Shown in pieces: positions 1 to 6,550 of a DNA stretch of 7,526 bases. The stretch spans positions 1-7,526 of the forward strand of contig JBFHER010000182.1 in assembly GCA_041584055.1 (NCBI GenBank), given 5' to 3'. The translations under genes and the position numbers were made by a program. This DNA is from JBFHER01 sp041584055 (GTDB lineage: Bacteria > Bacteroidota > Bacteroidia > Bacteroidales > UBA5342). The notes below the pieces were generated by a model that saw nothing but the letters and a program-made list of their open reading frames with translations, did no database searches and was not told where the DNA came from. Numbering within the stretch: position 1 is the stretch's first letter; the number at the start of each line of letters is the position of its first letter.

Positions 1-1030
1 TGCCGTCTTTGTTTAAATTGATCTGATTTCCAAGAGAAAATCCGGCACTAAAATCAAGATAGCTTGTTTGTCGTTCTGCTCCTAATGTAGGGTTGAAGCT
101 TTTTATAAATGATGTTACATCTTCTTGTGAATGACCACTAAAAGGGGAAGGGATATTTCGAGAATCTGCTCCTGATGGCAGGGCGCGAGTACCATCGTCG
201 AAACCAAGGAAGTCGGTTCCTCCACCGTTGTAGGCAAGAAAATCATTGTTTAAGTTAACATCAGGATTATATGCGGTACTCACAGAAACACTAACGATGC
301 GTTTGTCAGGAAGATCTTTTGTTTCAATATTTAATAAGCCACCGGTAAAATCGGCAGGTAAGTCTGCCGTGAAGTTTTTACTTACCATGAGGTTATTGAT
401 CAGGTTTGTCGGGAAGATATCCATTTGAAGGCTGTTTTTATCAGGGTCAAGTCCCGGAATATCAACACCATTAAGAGATGTTTTTGAATAGCGATCCCCT
501 AAACCTCGAATGTATACGTATTTTCCGTCTTCGATGGTTACCCCTGTTACGCGTTTGGCGGCTTCAACAGCATTGGCATCTCCAATTTGTTGTATCTTCA
601 TGGATGATATTCCGTCCATCATCACGGCTGATTTTCGTTTTAAGGATTGCAAAGCCGCCTCTGTTGTGCGGACTTGTGTTGCACTCACCACGAAATCCTC
701 CAGGCTAATTGTATTTTCAACCAAGCGTAAATTGTCGAAAACCTGTACCATTCCTGCTTCGATCTCTAGATCTTCGATAATAATTGTTTGGTACGAAATA
801 AAGGAAACTTTGACAGTGTAGTTTCCTACAGGCAATTCGAGTGAGAAATTCCCATTCAAATCTGAGGTCGTGCCCAAGGTGGTTCCATCTGCATATATCA
901 TTACGTAAGGTAATGGTTCATTTGTAGCATCTTCAAAAACGCTCCCTTTTATTAATCCTGTTTGAGAATAAGCGACCGCGAGAATAAACCACGCAAAAAC
1001 AAGGGTCAAAAGAATCTTTTTAAGTAGCAT
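1..1030 (-). CDS. TonB-dependent outer-membrane receptor, N-terminal 343 residues (gene runs off the window)
   Basis: I translated this from the minus strand, starting at the ATG complementary to 1028-1030; the frame stays open to base 1. Residues 1-23 form a signal peptide (K4 K5, hydrophobic core, AYSQ). Residues 25-105 look like a carboxypeptidase-regulatory-like (CarbopepD_reg_2) beta-sandwich, with LPYVMIYADGT, the DLNGNFSLELPVGNY turn and FISYQ. Residues 112-245 are the TonB plug: VSATQVR, IGDANAVEAAKRVTGV, YIRGLGDRYSKTSLNGVDIP (172-191), LDPDKNS, then FPTNLINNLMVSKNFTADLP and DFTGGLLNIETK. The start of the barrel follows. Members of this family import a bound ligand into the periplasm using TonB-ExbBD energy. 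The ligand cannot be told from this part. No SusD partner is seen; the gene instead follows a beta-helix-like lipoprotein gene with a 93-bp gap. No separate promoter was found, so co-transcription is likely. The barrel and C-terminus lie outside the window. Confidence 0.93.
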   Translation of the reverse strand, partial: MLLKKILLTLVFAWFILAVAYSQTGLIKGSVFEDATNEPLPYVMIYADGTTLGTTSDLNGNFSLELPVGNYTVKVSFISYQTIIIEDLEIEAGMVQVFDNLRLVENTISLEDFVVSATQVRTTEAALQSLKRKSAVMMDGISSMKIQQIGDANAVEAAKRVTGVTIEDGKYVYIRGLGDRYSKTSLNGVDIPGLDPDKNSLQMDIFPTNLINNLMVSKNFTADLPADFTGGLLNIETKDLPDKRIVSVSVSTAYNPDVNLNNDFLAYNGGGTDFLGFDDGTRALPSGADSRNIPSPFSGHSQEDVTSFIKSFNPTLGAERQTSYLDFSAGFSLGNQINLNKDG

Positions 1031-1053
1031 AATACTGTTGTTGCTTTAAGTTC

Positions 1054-1085
1054 AAAAACCCGCAGACGTACGTCTGCGAGTTTTT
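1054..1085 (-). terminator. Intercistronic palindromic hairpin with T-run (terminator or attenuator)
   Basis: Bases 1061-1078 are a perfect 18-base palindrome, CGCAGACGTACGTCTGCG, which folds as a 7-bp GC-rich stem with a GTAC loop. After one mismatch the stem continues through C/G (1059/1080) and an A5/T5 pair (1054-1058 with 1081-1085). Read on the minus strand it ends in GGTTTTTG, as in a rho-independent terminator. It lies 45 bases beyond the lipoprotein stop codon and 23 bases before the receptor ATG. It could end most lipoprotein transcripts, protect their 3' ends, or attenuate the receptor. The A-run on the other side would also allow it to work in the opposite direction. Confidence 0.75.
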
Positions 1086-1123
1086 TCATCATTCAATTTT
1101 GTAATAATATGATAAGTTGTATT

Positions 1124-2335
1124 TTATAATCCAGCGAGTTTTCCCTCTTTTGAAGCCCAAGTCCAAGCAAAAACGGATACATCAGCACCTACTGTAGCCG
1201 AACTTACTGCGCTTACTCCTTCGGGAACATCGCCGTTCACATGGCTTGCTAAATCTGCTTCATCAAGATTTAACTCAATGTTTGTAAAGCTAACAACGCC
1301 AGGGTCGAATGCTACTCTGTTAATTACTTGTCCTTCAACAATGCCTGTGAAAAATAGGTTTTCTAAGCTAACAATAGAGTTGGCATCAGTGTTAATTAGG
1401 TCTTCTGACTCTCTTTCGTATTCTTCATCAGAACAAACGATTGTACCGTTTTTGATGATATGACCTGCAGCCATAGATCCTTCAGGACCATCCAATTCGA
1501 AGCTATGACCACCGGGCGTAATAACAACAAAGTTGTCCAGTGTGCCTGACCAGGATTGGTCGGTATCCACACCATCATCGCCAACGTTCCATGAAACGAG
1601 GTTTTTAATGTTTACAGTCCCACCAAAGAACTCAACACCGTCATCTTGATTTGATACAATCTCTACATTTTCGATGATTGTTCCTGAACCAACACCACCC
1701 AGTGTAAGACCATTGATTTCATTACCCGAACCAATGTTTGTACCACCGTGACGAATTGAAACGTATTTTATTATTCCAGAGTTGTCGTTTGCAATGCTTC
1801 CTCCGTACAAGCCATTGGAATCTGACGTTGGAATACCTTCGATTTGTACTTCGCTCGCATCTGCCGTCTTATCTTCATTAGAAGCAGAGATGGGTGCTTT
1901 CCCCAATATTATGACACCACCCCACAAGCCATTGATATCAGGGTCGAGGTTTGGACTTCCAAAATTACCCGCTGCAATGTCTTCTGGCGTAATTTCATCT
2001 GCTACAGTAGTAAATATAATAGGAGCATTTGCTTGGCCTTCAGCCAAAAGTGTTCCTCCGCGAGCAATCAAAAGTGCGGTTGCATTGGCACCTGTTCCAA
2101 CTTCTCCTTTTACTACCGTTCCTGCTTCAATGGTTAAAGTGACACCATCTAATACGGTAATTCGTCCACCTAACTGATAAACCTTGTCCTTTGTCCAAGT
2201 TGTGTTCTCTGAAATGTTTTCTACTACCAGTACATTTCCTGTATCGAATTCTTCATCTGTGCCATTCTCTTCTGTACATGCATTGAACAACACCCCAAGT
2301 GAGATAAAAAATAGAAAAAATAATCCTTTCTTCAT
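1124..2335 (-). CDS. Predicted surface lipoprotein with parallel beta-helix-like repeats
   Basis: A 403-residue protein with a lipoprotein signal: MKK, a hydrophobic core, and FNAC with the lipidated cysteine at C20. The residues after it (TEENGTDEE) are acidic, as in Bacteroidota lipoproteins exported to the cell surface. The mature part is acidic and rich in G, N, D, V and I. Rungs typical of a right-handed parallel beta-helix are visible: 59-110 (ITVLDGVTLTIEAGTVVKG to PIIFTT), a GLWGGVIILGKAPIS segment (136-150), IIKYVSIRHGG (188-198), TIIENVEIVSNQDDGVEFFGG (219-239), and then TVNIKNLVSWNVGDDGVD with TDQSWSG (240-264). Repeated DDGV(E/D) turns could bind calcium. No catalytic residues of a known polysaccharide lyase were recognised. 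I recognise the general type, which is usually annotated as hypothetical and found next to TonB-dependent receptors, but know no function. Because it precedes a receptor gene, it may be the surface ligand-binding partner; this is inference. Confidence 0.9.
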   Translation of the reverse strand: MKKGLFFLFFISLGVLFNACTEENGTDEEFDTGNVLVVENISENTTWTKDKVYQLGGRITVLDGVTLTIEAGTVVKGEVGTGANATALLIARGGTLLAEGQANAPIIFTTVADEITPEDIAAGNFGSPNLDPDINGLWGGVIILGKAPISASNEDKTADASEVQIEGIPTSDSNGLYGGSIANDNSGIIKYVSIRHGGTNIGSGNEINGLTLGGVGSGTIIENVEIVSNQDDGVEFFGGTVNIKNLVSWNVGDDGVDTDQSWSGTLDNFVVITPGGHSFELDGPEGSMAAGHIIKNGTIVCSDEEYERESEDLINTDANSIVSLENLFFTGIVEGQVINRVAFDPGVVSFTNIELNLDEADLASHVNGDVPEGVSAVSSATVGADVSVFAWTWASKEGKLAGL

Positions 2336-2364
2336 GATATGTTTAATTTTATATTTTGTGCAAA

Positions 2365-2372
2365 CAAAGCTA
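2365..2372 (-). promoter_or_regulatory. Candidate Bacteroidota -7 box for the lipoprotein gene
   Basis: On the minus strand these bases read TAGCTTTG, an exact match to the Bacteroidota -7 consensus TAnnTTTG. It lies 29 bases before the ATG of the lipoprotein gene and would give a short, A/T-rich leader of about 25 bases. No convincing TTG -33 element is present at the expected distance (around 2391-2395), so the site is either weak, dependent on an activator or an alternative sigma factor, or a chance match. Confidence 0.5.
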
Positions 2373-2587
2373 TTTGAGTTGGCAGAACAGCTACGATTAC
2401 ATTACTATTGGGTGAAATAACAATTTCATTCATGTTACAGTCTCTGTCATGCCCTAATAGAGCCTTTTATTGAAGGAGTTGAGCAAGTCAACTCGTTAAG
2501 TTTCCGAGAACTTGTGCTTAGAATATTAGATGTTTGATAGGGTAGGGAACTTCCTAACTATAGGAAATAGCAAAGGCAATTTGCCGT
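2373..2587. other. Non-coding stretch with several short inverted repeats
   Basis: No credible gene is seen here. The stretch holds four short inverted repeats: CATG-tt-ACAG/CTGT-CATG at 2431-2451; GAGTTGA-gcaag-TCAACTC at 2476-2494; TTCCTA-acta-TAGGAA at 2551-2566; and GGCAATTTGCC at 2575-2585. It lies directly beyond the 3' end of the transposase remnant, so part of it may be the non-coding end of that insertion sequence. The exact IS boundary cannot be placed because the other end is lost. Confidence 0.5.
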
Positions 2588-3120
2588 GTAAGTACATGAC
2601 AAAAAACTAAACACATTTATATTGGATTGATTATTAGTGTTTAACAGAATGTTTGCAATGTATGATAGGCCACATTGGTAAATATTTTTGGCTTTTCGTC
2701 CATGTTTTTTGATTTAGATCTTTTTTATATTCTCGTCTATGAAAATTCCGGTTTTGTAGCACCATGCAAATGCTATCATTACAAACAAGGTTAACTTTTC
2801 AATTCGTTCAATAGCTGCAAGTACTTCTTTTAAATATCAAAGCCGCTGGTTTTGATAGCTCTGAAGCAAGTTTCTATTTGCCACCTGTCCCTGTAAATGA
2901 TTTGGGCTTGTTCGGTTTTATTGAACGAAACGATGATCAAGAAGTCTGTCCCCTTGTCTTTACAATTTACTTTTCAGCCTGAAACCTAATACAATTGCGT
3001 ACCCATCCTTATTTTTCGCCCCTAATTCAAGAACTCTCCTTTTTTTAAGAGTTGAACAGCCATGCCACCTTGATTTCTTTGTTTTGTGCGGATTAAATAT
3101 CTTGAAATTATTCCTGATGC
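2588..3120 (-). pseudogene. IS4-type DDE transposase, decayed C-terminal half
   Basis: Reading the minus strand and changing frame several times recovers a transposase tail. The pieces are RTKQRNQGG.. (near 3090), RVLELGAKNKDGYAIVLGFRLKSKL followed by a stop (about 3035-2960), DFLIIVSFNKTEQ.. leading to YRDRWQIETCFRAIK and TSGFDI followed by a stop (about 2950-2834), and then IERIEKLTLFVMIAFAWCYKTG, KKHGRKAKNIYQCGLSYIAN and a final FLSCT ending at 2591. YRDRWQIETCFRAIK fits exactly the Y-(2)-R-(3)-E-(6)-K signature of IS4-family transposases, which contains the catalytic glutamate. Both catalytic aspartates, roughly the first half of the protein, and one IS end are missing. At least three frame changes and several stops make it inactive. 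It marks an old insertion between the two flanking gene sets. The 3120 limit is approximate: similarity fades beyond about 3100. Confidence 0.85.
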
Positions 3121-3264
3121 GTATGTATTAACGTATATTATTGTCAGGTACTAAAGCGCTTCGCACATTGCACTTTATGGACTTTAAGGACATAAAGTGC
3201 TCCAGGCACGCAGGGGACACAGAGGATATGCTCTAAAATACCCAATAATTTCCACCATTACATA
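3121..3264. other. Non-coding stretch between IS remnant and foldase promoter
   Basis: No gene is visible. It contains the palindrome AAGCGCTT (3154-3161), the 3170-3200 stem-loop listed separately, and a purine-rich segment, GCACGCAGGGGACACAGAGG (3205-3224), that I could not assign. The abrupt loss of transposase similarity near 3120 suggests that the element was cut by a deletion with an end close to here. Confidence 0.4.
3170..3200. repeat. 10-bp perfect inverted repeat (stem-loop)
   Basis: GCACTTTATG (3170-3179) and CATAAAGTGC (3191-3200) are exact reverse complements separated by 11 bases. The loop and left arm also contain an imperfect 9-base tandem repeat, ACTTTATGG then ACTTTAAGG. 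No T-run follows on either strand, so it is a poor candidate for a terminator. It could be a small repetitive element, a protein-binding site or debris of the IS event. It lies about 65 bases upstream of the -33 box of the foldase gene. Confidence 0.6.
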
Positions 3265-3293
3265 TTGTTACTTACCTAAAATTTGTATATTCG
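3265..3293 (+). promoter_or_regulatory. Candidate promoter of the PpiD/SurA-like gene
   Basis: TTG (3265-3267) and TATATTCG (3286-3293) are separated by 18 bases. The second element matches the Bacteroidota -7 consensus TAnnTTTG except at one base, and the spacing is usual. It leaves a leader of roughly 45 bases that is A-rich and has no Shine-Dalgarno sequence before the ATG at 3343. Confidence 0.5.
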
Positions 3294-3342
3294 TAGCCTG
3301 AATTTTGGATCCAATCGTTAAAAACAAAAGAAACAATTATAA

Positions 3343-5424
3343 ATGGCTACATTACAGAAGATTAGGAATAGAGGAGTGCTGTTAATGGTGATTATTGGTG
3401 TCTCATTGGCTGCCTTTATTTTGGGTGATTTTTTAAAGTCCGGAAAGAGTAACTCTATGGATATCGCAACCATAGAAGGAAATGACATCCTTTACACCGA
3501 CTTTATGAGTAAGATTGAAGAGCTTACCGAGATCTATAAAATGAATGCGCAATCTGCATCACTGGATGCTGAAACCTCTGAGCAGGTGCGTCAAAATGTG
3601 TGGGACAATATCGTGCGTGAGAATGTGATGATGGAAGCATACGACGATCTTGGTATAAGTGTAAGTGACGACGAATTATTCGACATGGTGCAGGGAAATA
3701 ATCCGCATCCAATCGTTCGTCAGTTGTTTGGAAACCCTCAGACAGGATCTGTTGACAAAGCAATGATTCTGCAGTTCCTTAAAACACTGGATCAGAACGA
3801 ACAGGGTCGGGCATGGTGGTTGTATATGGAGCAGGAAATTGTCAACCGACGTAAGATGGAGAAATACAATACCTTGATCTCCAAAGGACTTTATGTTAAT
3901 TCAAAAGAAGCTGAAAAACCTTTACAGGGGAAAAAGGTTTCCCGTAATATTGAGTTTTTCGGTAAAACATATGCGTCATTTTCAGATAGTACTGTTAAGG
4001 CAACAGATGCCGAGATAAAGGCATACTACAATGCACACAAAGATCAGTTCAAACAGGAGGAAAGTCGTTCTATAAAATATATTAGCTTCCCAATCGTTTC
4101 TTCTGATCAGGATAATCTGGCGGTAAAAGAATGGATCACTAAAATTGTACCCACGGTTGAAAAAATGAACGACGTTGCAGAATTGATGCAATACATTCGT
4201 TTGAATTCAGATGATGTATGGGATGGATTGTTTGTTCCTGCAGCGGATGTTGAAGAGCGTTTAAAAGCGTTTATTGATGCTGAGGAGGTTGGTTCCGTGT
4301 ATGGGCCTTACTTCGAAGATGAAACATATAAACTGGTGAAGTATGCTGCAAAAGAAAAGCGTCCCGATTCAGTGAAAGTAAGTCACATCTTAATTCGTGA
4401 AGCAACACCGGCAAGAACTGCTGAATTGGCTGATAGTTTGTATGAGGTAATCTCAAAATCAAAAGGCAAATTGGCAACCCTTGCTCCTGAGTTTTCAAAA
4501 GACACGCAGTCAGGCCCCAATGGTGGTGAGTTAGGATGGATGGAAGAAGGAGAGGTGTTTGTTGAGTGCTTTGAGAACAATGAAGGCAGCATTCTGAAGT
4601 TGGAATCACCATCAGGCGTTCATATTGTAAAACTGGATGATGTTAGTCGAAAGTCAGATAAAGTACAACTGGCAACGATTACCCGAAAAGTTGAACCAGG
4701 AACAGATACCTATCGTAACATTTATGCACAGGCAAGTAAGTTTGTTGGTGAAAACAATACATATGAGAAGTTCCTTGAAGGTGTGAAGAAAGAAGGCTAC
4801 AATCTAATGGATGGTGCCAACCTGAGCAAAAACCAACGGGAAGTAAATGGTATTGAAAATTCAAGAGACGCCATTCGGTGGGCTTATAACTCGGAAGTGG
4901 GTAGTCTTTCTGAAATCTTTGAATATCAGGATCAGTTTATCATTGCTGCGCTTACAGAAATTAAGGAGGAAGGAATTAAACCTATTAGTGAAGTAAAAAG
5001 CATTGTTCAAAGAGAAGTGTTGAAGAAAAAGCAGGCTGAAGCAATTATCGCTGAAATTAATAAGGCAAAGGACGGAAGTCAGACGCTTTCATCTTTGGCT
5101 CAAAAAATGGGAGAAACTGTTAAAACAGGTGATAATATCTCTTATAGTTCTTTTTATGTACAGGGTGCAGGTTACGAACCGGGACTGGTTGGTGCTGTTC
5201 TTGTGGCTGATAAGGATAAAGTTTCTGCACCTGTAGAAGGATTGACCGGGGTTTATGTTTTCCGTGTTGTTTCTGAAGATGTTGTTTCTGAGAGTACGGA
5301 TATTGAATCTGAAAAAAGAACTTTGGCTCAGTCATATAACTATCGTATCATGCAATATGATGAGGCTTACAATGCCTTGTTAAAAAATGCAGATATTGAA
5401 GACAACAGGTCTGTGTTCTATTAG
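3343..5424 (+). CDS. PpiD/SurA-like peptidyl-prolyl cis-trans isomerase (membrane-anchored periplasmic foldase)
   Basis: A complete 693-residue protein. A short basic N-terminus (K5, R8, R10) precedes one membrane segment at about residues 11-31 (GVLLMVIIGVSLAAFILGDF), placing the rest in the periplasm, as in PpiD. A SurA_N-like chaperone region follows (about 35-160, with the VWDNIVRENVMMEAYDDLGI type of helix). A parvulin (PPIC-type rotamase) domain spans about 344-436: VKVSHILIREA with H348, SKDTQSGPNGGELGWMEEGE (385-404), and the closing GVHIVKL with H427. The histidines and D387 expected of an active parvulin fold are present. Residues about 570-655 resemble a second, degenerate parvulin-like module (LAQKMGETVKT, AGYEPGLVGA, PVEGLTGVYVFRV). 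The length fits the Bacteroidota family. It should assist folding of outer-membrane and periplasmic proteins. It has its own promoter and terminator. The start is fixed by the ATG directly before the basic/hydrophobic anchor. Confidence 0.94.
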   Translation: MATLQKIRNRGVLLMVIIGVSLAAFILGDFLKSGKSNSMDIATIEGNDILYTDFMSKIEELTEIYKMNAQSASLDAETSEQVRQNVWDNIVRENVMMEAYDDLGISVSDDELFDMVQGNNPHPIVRQLFGNPQTGSVDKAMILQFLKTLDQNEQGRAWWLYMEQEIVNRRKMEKYNTLISKGLYVNSKEAEKPLQGKKVSRNIEFFGKTYASFSDSTVKATDAEIKAYYNAHKDQFKQEESRSIKYISFPIVSSDQDNLAVKEWITKIVPTVEKMNDVAELMQYIRLNSDDVWDGLFVPAADVEERLKAFIDAEEVGSVYGPYFEDETYKLVKYAAKEKRPDSVKVSHILIREATPARTAELADSLYEVISKSKGKLATLAPEFSKDTQSGPNGGELGWMEEGEVFVECFENNEGSILKLESPSGVHIVKLDDVSRKSDKVQLATITRKVEPGTDTYRNIYAQASKFVGENNTYEKFLEGVKKEGYNLMDGANLSKNQREVNGIENSRDAIRWAYNSEVGSLSEIFEYQDQFIIAALTEIKEEGIKPISEVKSIVQREVLKKKQAEAIIAEINKAKDGSQTLSSLAQKMGETVKTGDNISYSSFYVQGAGYEPGLVGAVLVADKDKVSAPVEGLTGVYVFRVVSEDVVSESTDIESEKRTLAQSYNYRIMQYDEAYNALLKNADIEDNRSVFY

Positions 5425-5448
5425 AAAGAAATGAATTTATGATTATCT

Positions 5449-5478
5449 AAGCGGAATCCATTGGTTTCCGCTTTTTTT
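5449..5478 (+). terminator. Rho-independent terminator after the foldase gene
   Basis: AAGCGGAA (5449-5456) pairs fully with TTCCGCTT (5466-5473) around a 9-base loop, and a run of seven T (5472-5478) follows. It starts 24 bases after the stop codon and separates the foldase gene from the methyltransferase gene. Confidence 0.88.
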
Positions 5479-5494
5479 GTGCCTAAATTTAGGC
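5461..5494 (+). promoter_or_regulatory. Candidate promoter/palindromic operator of the methyltransferase gene
   Basis: GCCTAAATTTAGGC (5481-5494) is a perfect 14-base palindrome ending 16 bases before the ATG. Inside it, TAAATTTA (5484-5491) matches the -7 consensus TAnnTTTG at all but the last fixed base, and TTG at 5461-5463 lies 20 bases upstream, which is a plausible -33 spacing. If correct, the promoter overlaps the terminator of the preceding gene and the transcript has almost no leader. The palindrome could be a repressor site instead of, or in addition to, a -7 box. Confidence 0.42.
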
Positions 5495-5510
5495 CTCTTA
5501 ATAAATTGTT

Positions 5511-6242
5511 ATGATATTTTATAGCTCCATGGCTCCGGTATATGATAAGGTTTTTCCTTTGAACCCGGCACAGGTGAAATTTACCTTGGATGATTTAGAT
5601 TCATTTGGGTCAGAGAAAACAATGTTGGATGTTGGGTGCGCAACAGGAAATCTTGTGATGGAAATGCAGAAGCACAACATTGACGCTCGTGGAATTGATT
5701 TGGATGAGGAGATGATTGAGATTGCCAACCGGCGATGGGTAGGCAGTGACAGGTTGTTTAATGTACGTAATATGTTGGATCTAGAATCTGAATATTCAGA
5801 AAATTCGTTTCATTTGCTTACTTGTTACGGAAATACAATCGTTCATTTAAATTCTGAACGTGAAATACAGCACTTTTTTTCATCTGTATATAAAATCCTT
5901 AAAAATAAGGGACATTTCCTTGGGCAAATTATAAACTATGATCGAATACTGGATCAGAGCATTGATTTTTTGCCCACCATTGATAATCCCCACATACAAT
6001 TTAAAAGGAACTATACTTTTAAGTCCAATAATACAAGGATAGATTTTAACACTGAATTGCATATTAAAGAAACAGAACAGGTATTGAATAATTCTGTTGA
6101 ATTATTACCCTTGAGAAAGCGACAGCTTGAAGCATGCTTGTACAAGGCCGGTTTCGATAATTTACAGTTTTGGGGTGGATTTAATAAGTGCAGTTTGGAC
6201 AATCATGCCCAGGCCCTTGTCTTTCGCGCCAGAAAGAATTAA
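5511..6242 (+). CDS. Class I SAM-dependent methyltransferase
   Basis: A complete 243-residue soluble protein with the Rossmann-like methyltransferase fold. An N-terminal YSSMAPVYDKVFPL segment (4-17) is typical of small-molecule methyltransferases of the Methyltransf_11/25 group. Motif I is LDVGCATGN (39-47), which binds S-adenosylmethionine. The acidic residue that binds the ribose is in GIDLDEEMIEIA (D63 or D65). LLTCYGNTIVHL (about 102-113) is the motif IV region, and YKILKNKGHFLGQIINYD the post-motif helix and strand. The C-terminal half (LHIKETEQ, LPLRKRQLEACLYKAGFDNLQFWGGF) fits the last beta strands of the fold. The substrate is unknown; nothing points to rRNA, DNA or protein methylation. 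ATG 5511 is preferred over ATG 5529 because it keeps the conserved FYSSMAPVYD start. It follows a strong terminator and is probably a single-gene unit. Confidence 0.9.
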   Translation: MIFYSSMAPVYDKVFPLNPAQVKFTLDDLDSFGSEKTMLDVGCATGNLVMEMQKHNIDARGIDLDEEMIEIANRRWVGSDRLFNVRNMLDLESEYSENSFHLLTCYGNTIVHLNSEREIQHFFSSVYKILKNKGHFLGQIINYDRILDQSIDFLPTIDNPHIQFKRNYTFKSNNTRIDFNTELHIKETEQVLNNSVELLPLRKRQLEACLYKAGFDNLQFWGGFNKCSLDNHAQALVFRARKN

Positions 6243-6244
6243 GT

Positions 6245-6285
6245 AAACAAAGTATTTCCTCTTATCTTGTGAAGTTTGTTTTTTT
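6245..6285 (+). terminator. Weak A/T-rich stem with T-run after the methyltransferase gene
   Basis: AAACAAA (6245-6251) pairs with TTTGTTT (6275-6281), an inner TTC/GAA (6256-6258 with 6271-6273) adds three pairs, and a run of seven T (6279-6285) follows, starting two bases after the stop codon. The stem is almost entirely A/T and therefore weak, but its position and T-run suit transcription termination. Confidence 0.4.
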
Positions 6286-6550
6286 GTGAGTGTATATGCA
6301 TTTGACAAAATGGCTGCATATGCTTTCTTATGAACACACATGGTCGTAATGCTGTTGTATTTGTAACAAAATGTTAAAAAGGATTTGGCTTTTTTGAGCG
6401 TGCATGTTGATTCATTTCCCCTTGATTTGGAATTATAGATGGATAAATGTTCAATTATAGCGTAAAAAATGGCATAAAACTGACAAATACATTGTTATTT
6501 GAGGGGTTAAAGTGTAAAAAATGATAAAAAACAAAAAACAACCCCTAATA
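6286..6550. other. Intergenic region with short repeats upstream of glutamine synthetase
   Basis: There is no credible gene on either strand. An inverted repeat ATATGCA/TGCATAT lies at 6294-6300 and 6315-6321. The 10-mer GTAAAAAATG occurs twice in direct orientation (6462-6471 and 6514-6523), 52 bases apart, each followed within two bases by an ATAAAA run. The length of about 265 bases ahead of a nitrogen-assimilation gene leaves room for regulator binding, but I recognise no known site and no riboswitch. Confidence 0.45.
6502..6546. repeat. Inverted repeat AGGGGTT/AACCCCT just upstream of the glnN promoter
   Basis: AGGGGTT (6502-6508) and AACCCCT (6540-6546) are exact 7-base reverse complements separated by 31 A-rich bases. 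They are among the few GC-rich clusters in an otherwise very AT-rich leader. The right arm ends four bases before the proposed -33 element. The position suits a pair of half-sites for an activator or repressor; the long spacer makes an RNA hairpin less likely. Chance cannot be excluded. Confidence 0.4.

Noticed and set aside
246..821. Plus-strand open frames at 246-428, 478-708 and 510-821
   Set aside because: They lie antisense to the clearly coding TonB-dependent receptor gene, and their translations show no domain or signal.
1782..2177. 131-residue plus-strand open frame
   Set aside because: It is fully antisense to the lipoprotein gene, overlaps another antisense frame, and has no recognisable features.
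1124..2335. Lipoprotein as a polysaccharide lyase or pectate lyase
   Set aside because: The beta-helix-like pattern is shared by many binding proteins, and I could not see the catalytic residues or the sequence signatures of a known lyase family.
2184..2420. 78-residue plus-strand open frame running from the lipoprotein gene into the intergenic region
   Set aside because: It covers the lipoprotein start and its -7 box in antisense, with no promoter or homology visible.
3205..3224. Purine-rich segment as part of a CRISPR repeat or RNA gene
   Set aside because: It occurs once in the window, has no spacer-repeat order, and does not fold as a tRNA or other RNA that I recognise.
4271..4612. 113-residue minus-strand open frame
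   Set aside because: It is a shadow of the foldase parvulin domain and has low-complexity, non-protein-like composition.
5519..6202. Minus-strand open frames inside the methyltransferase gene
   Set aside because: The plus-strand frame has the methyltransferase motifs; the antisense frames have none.
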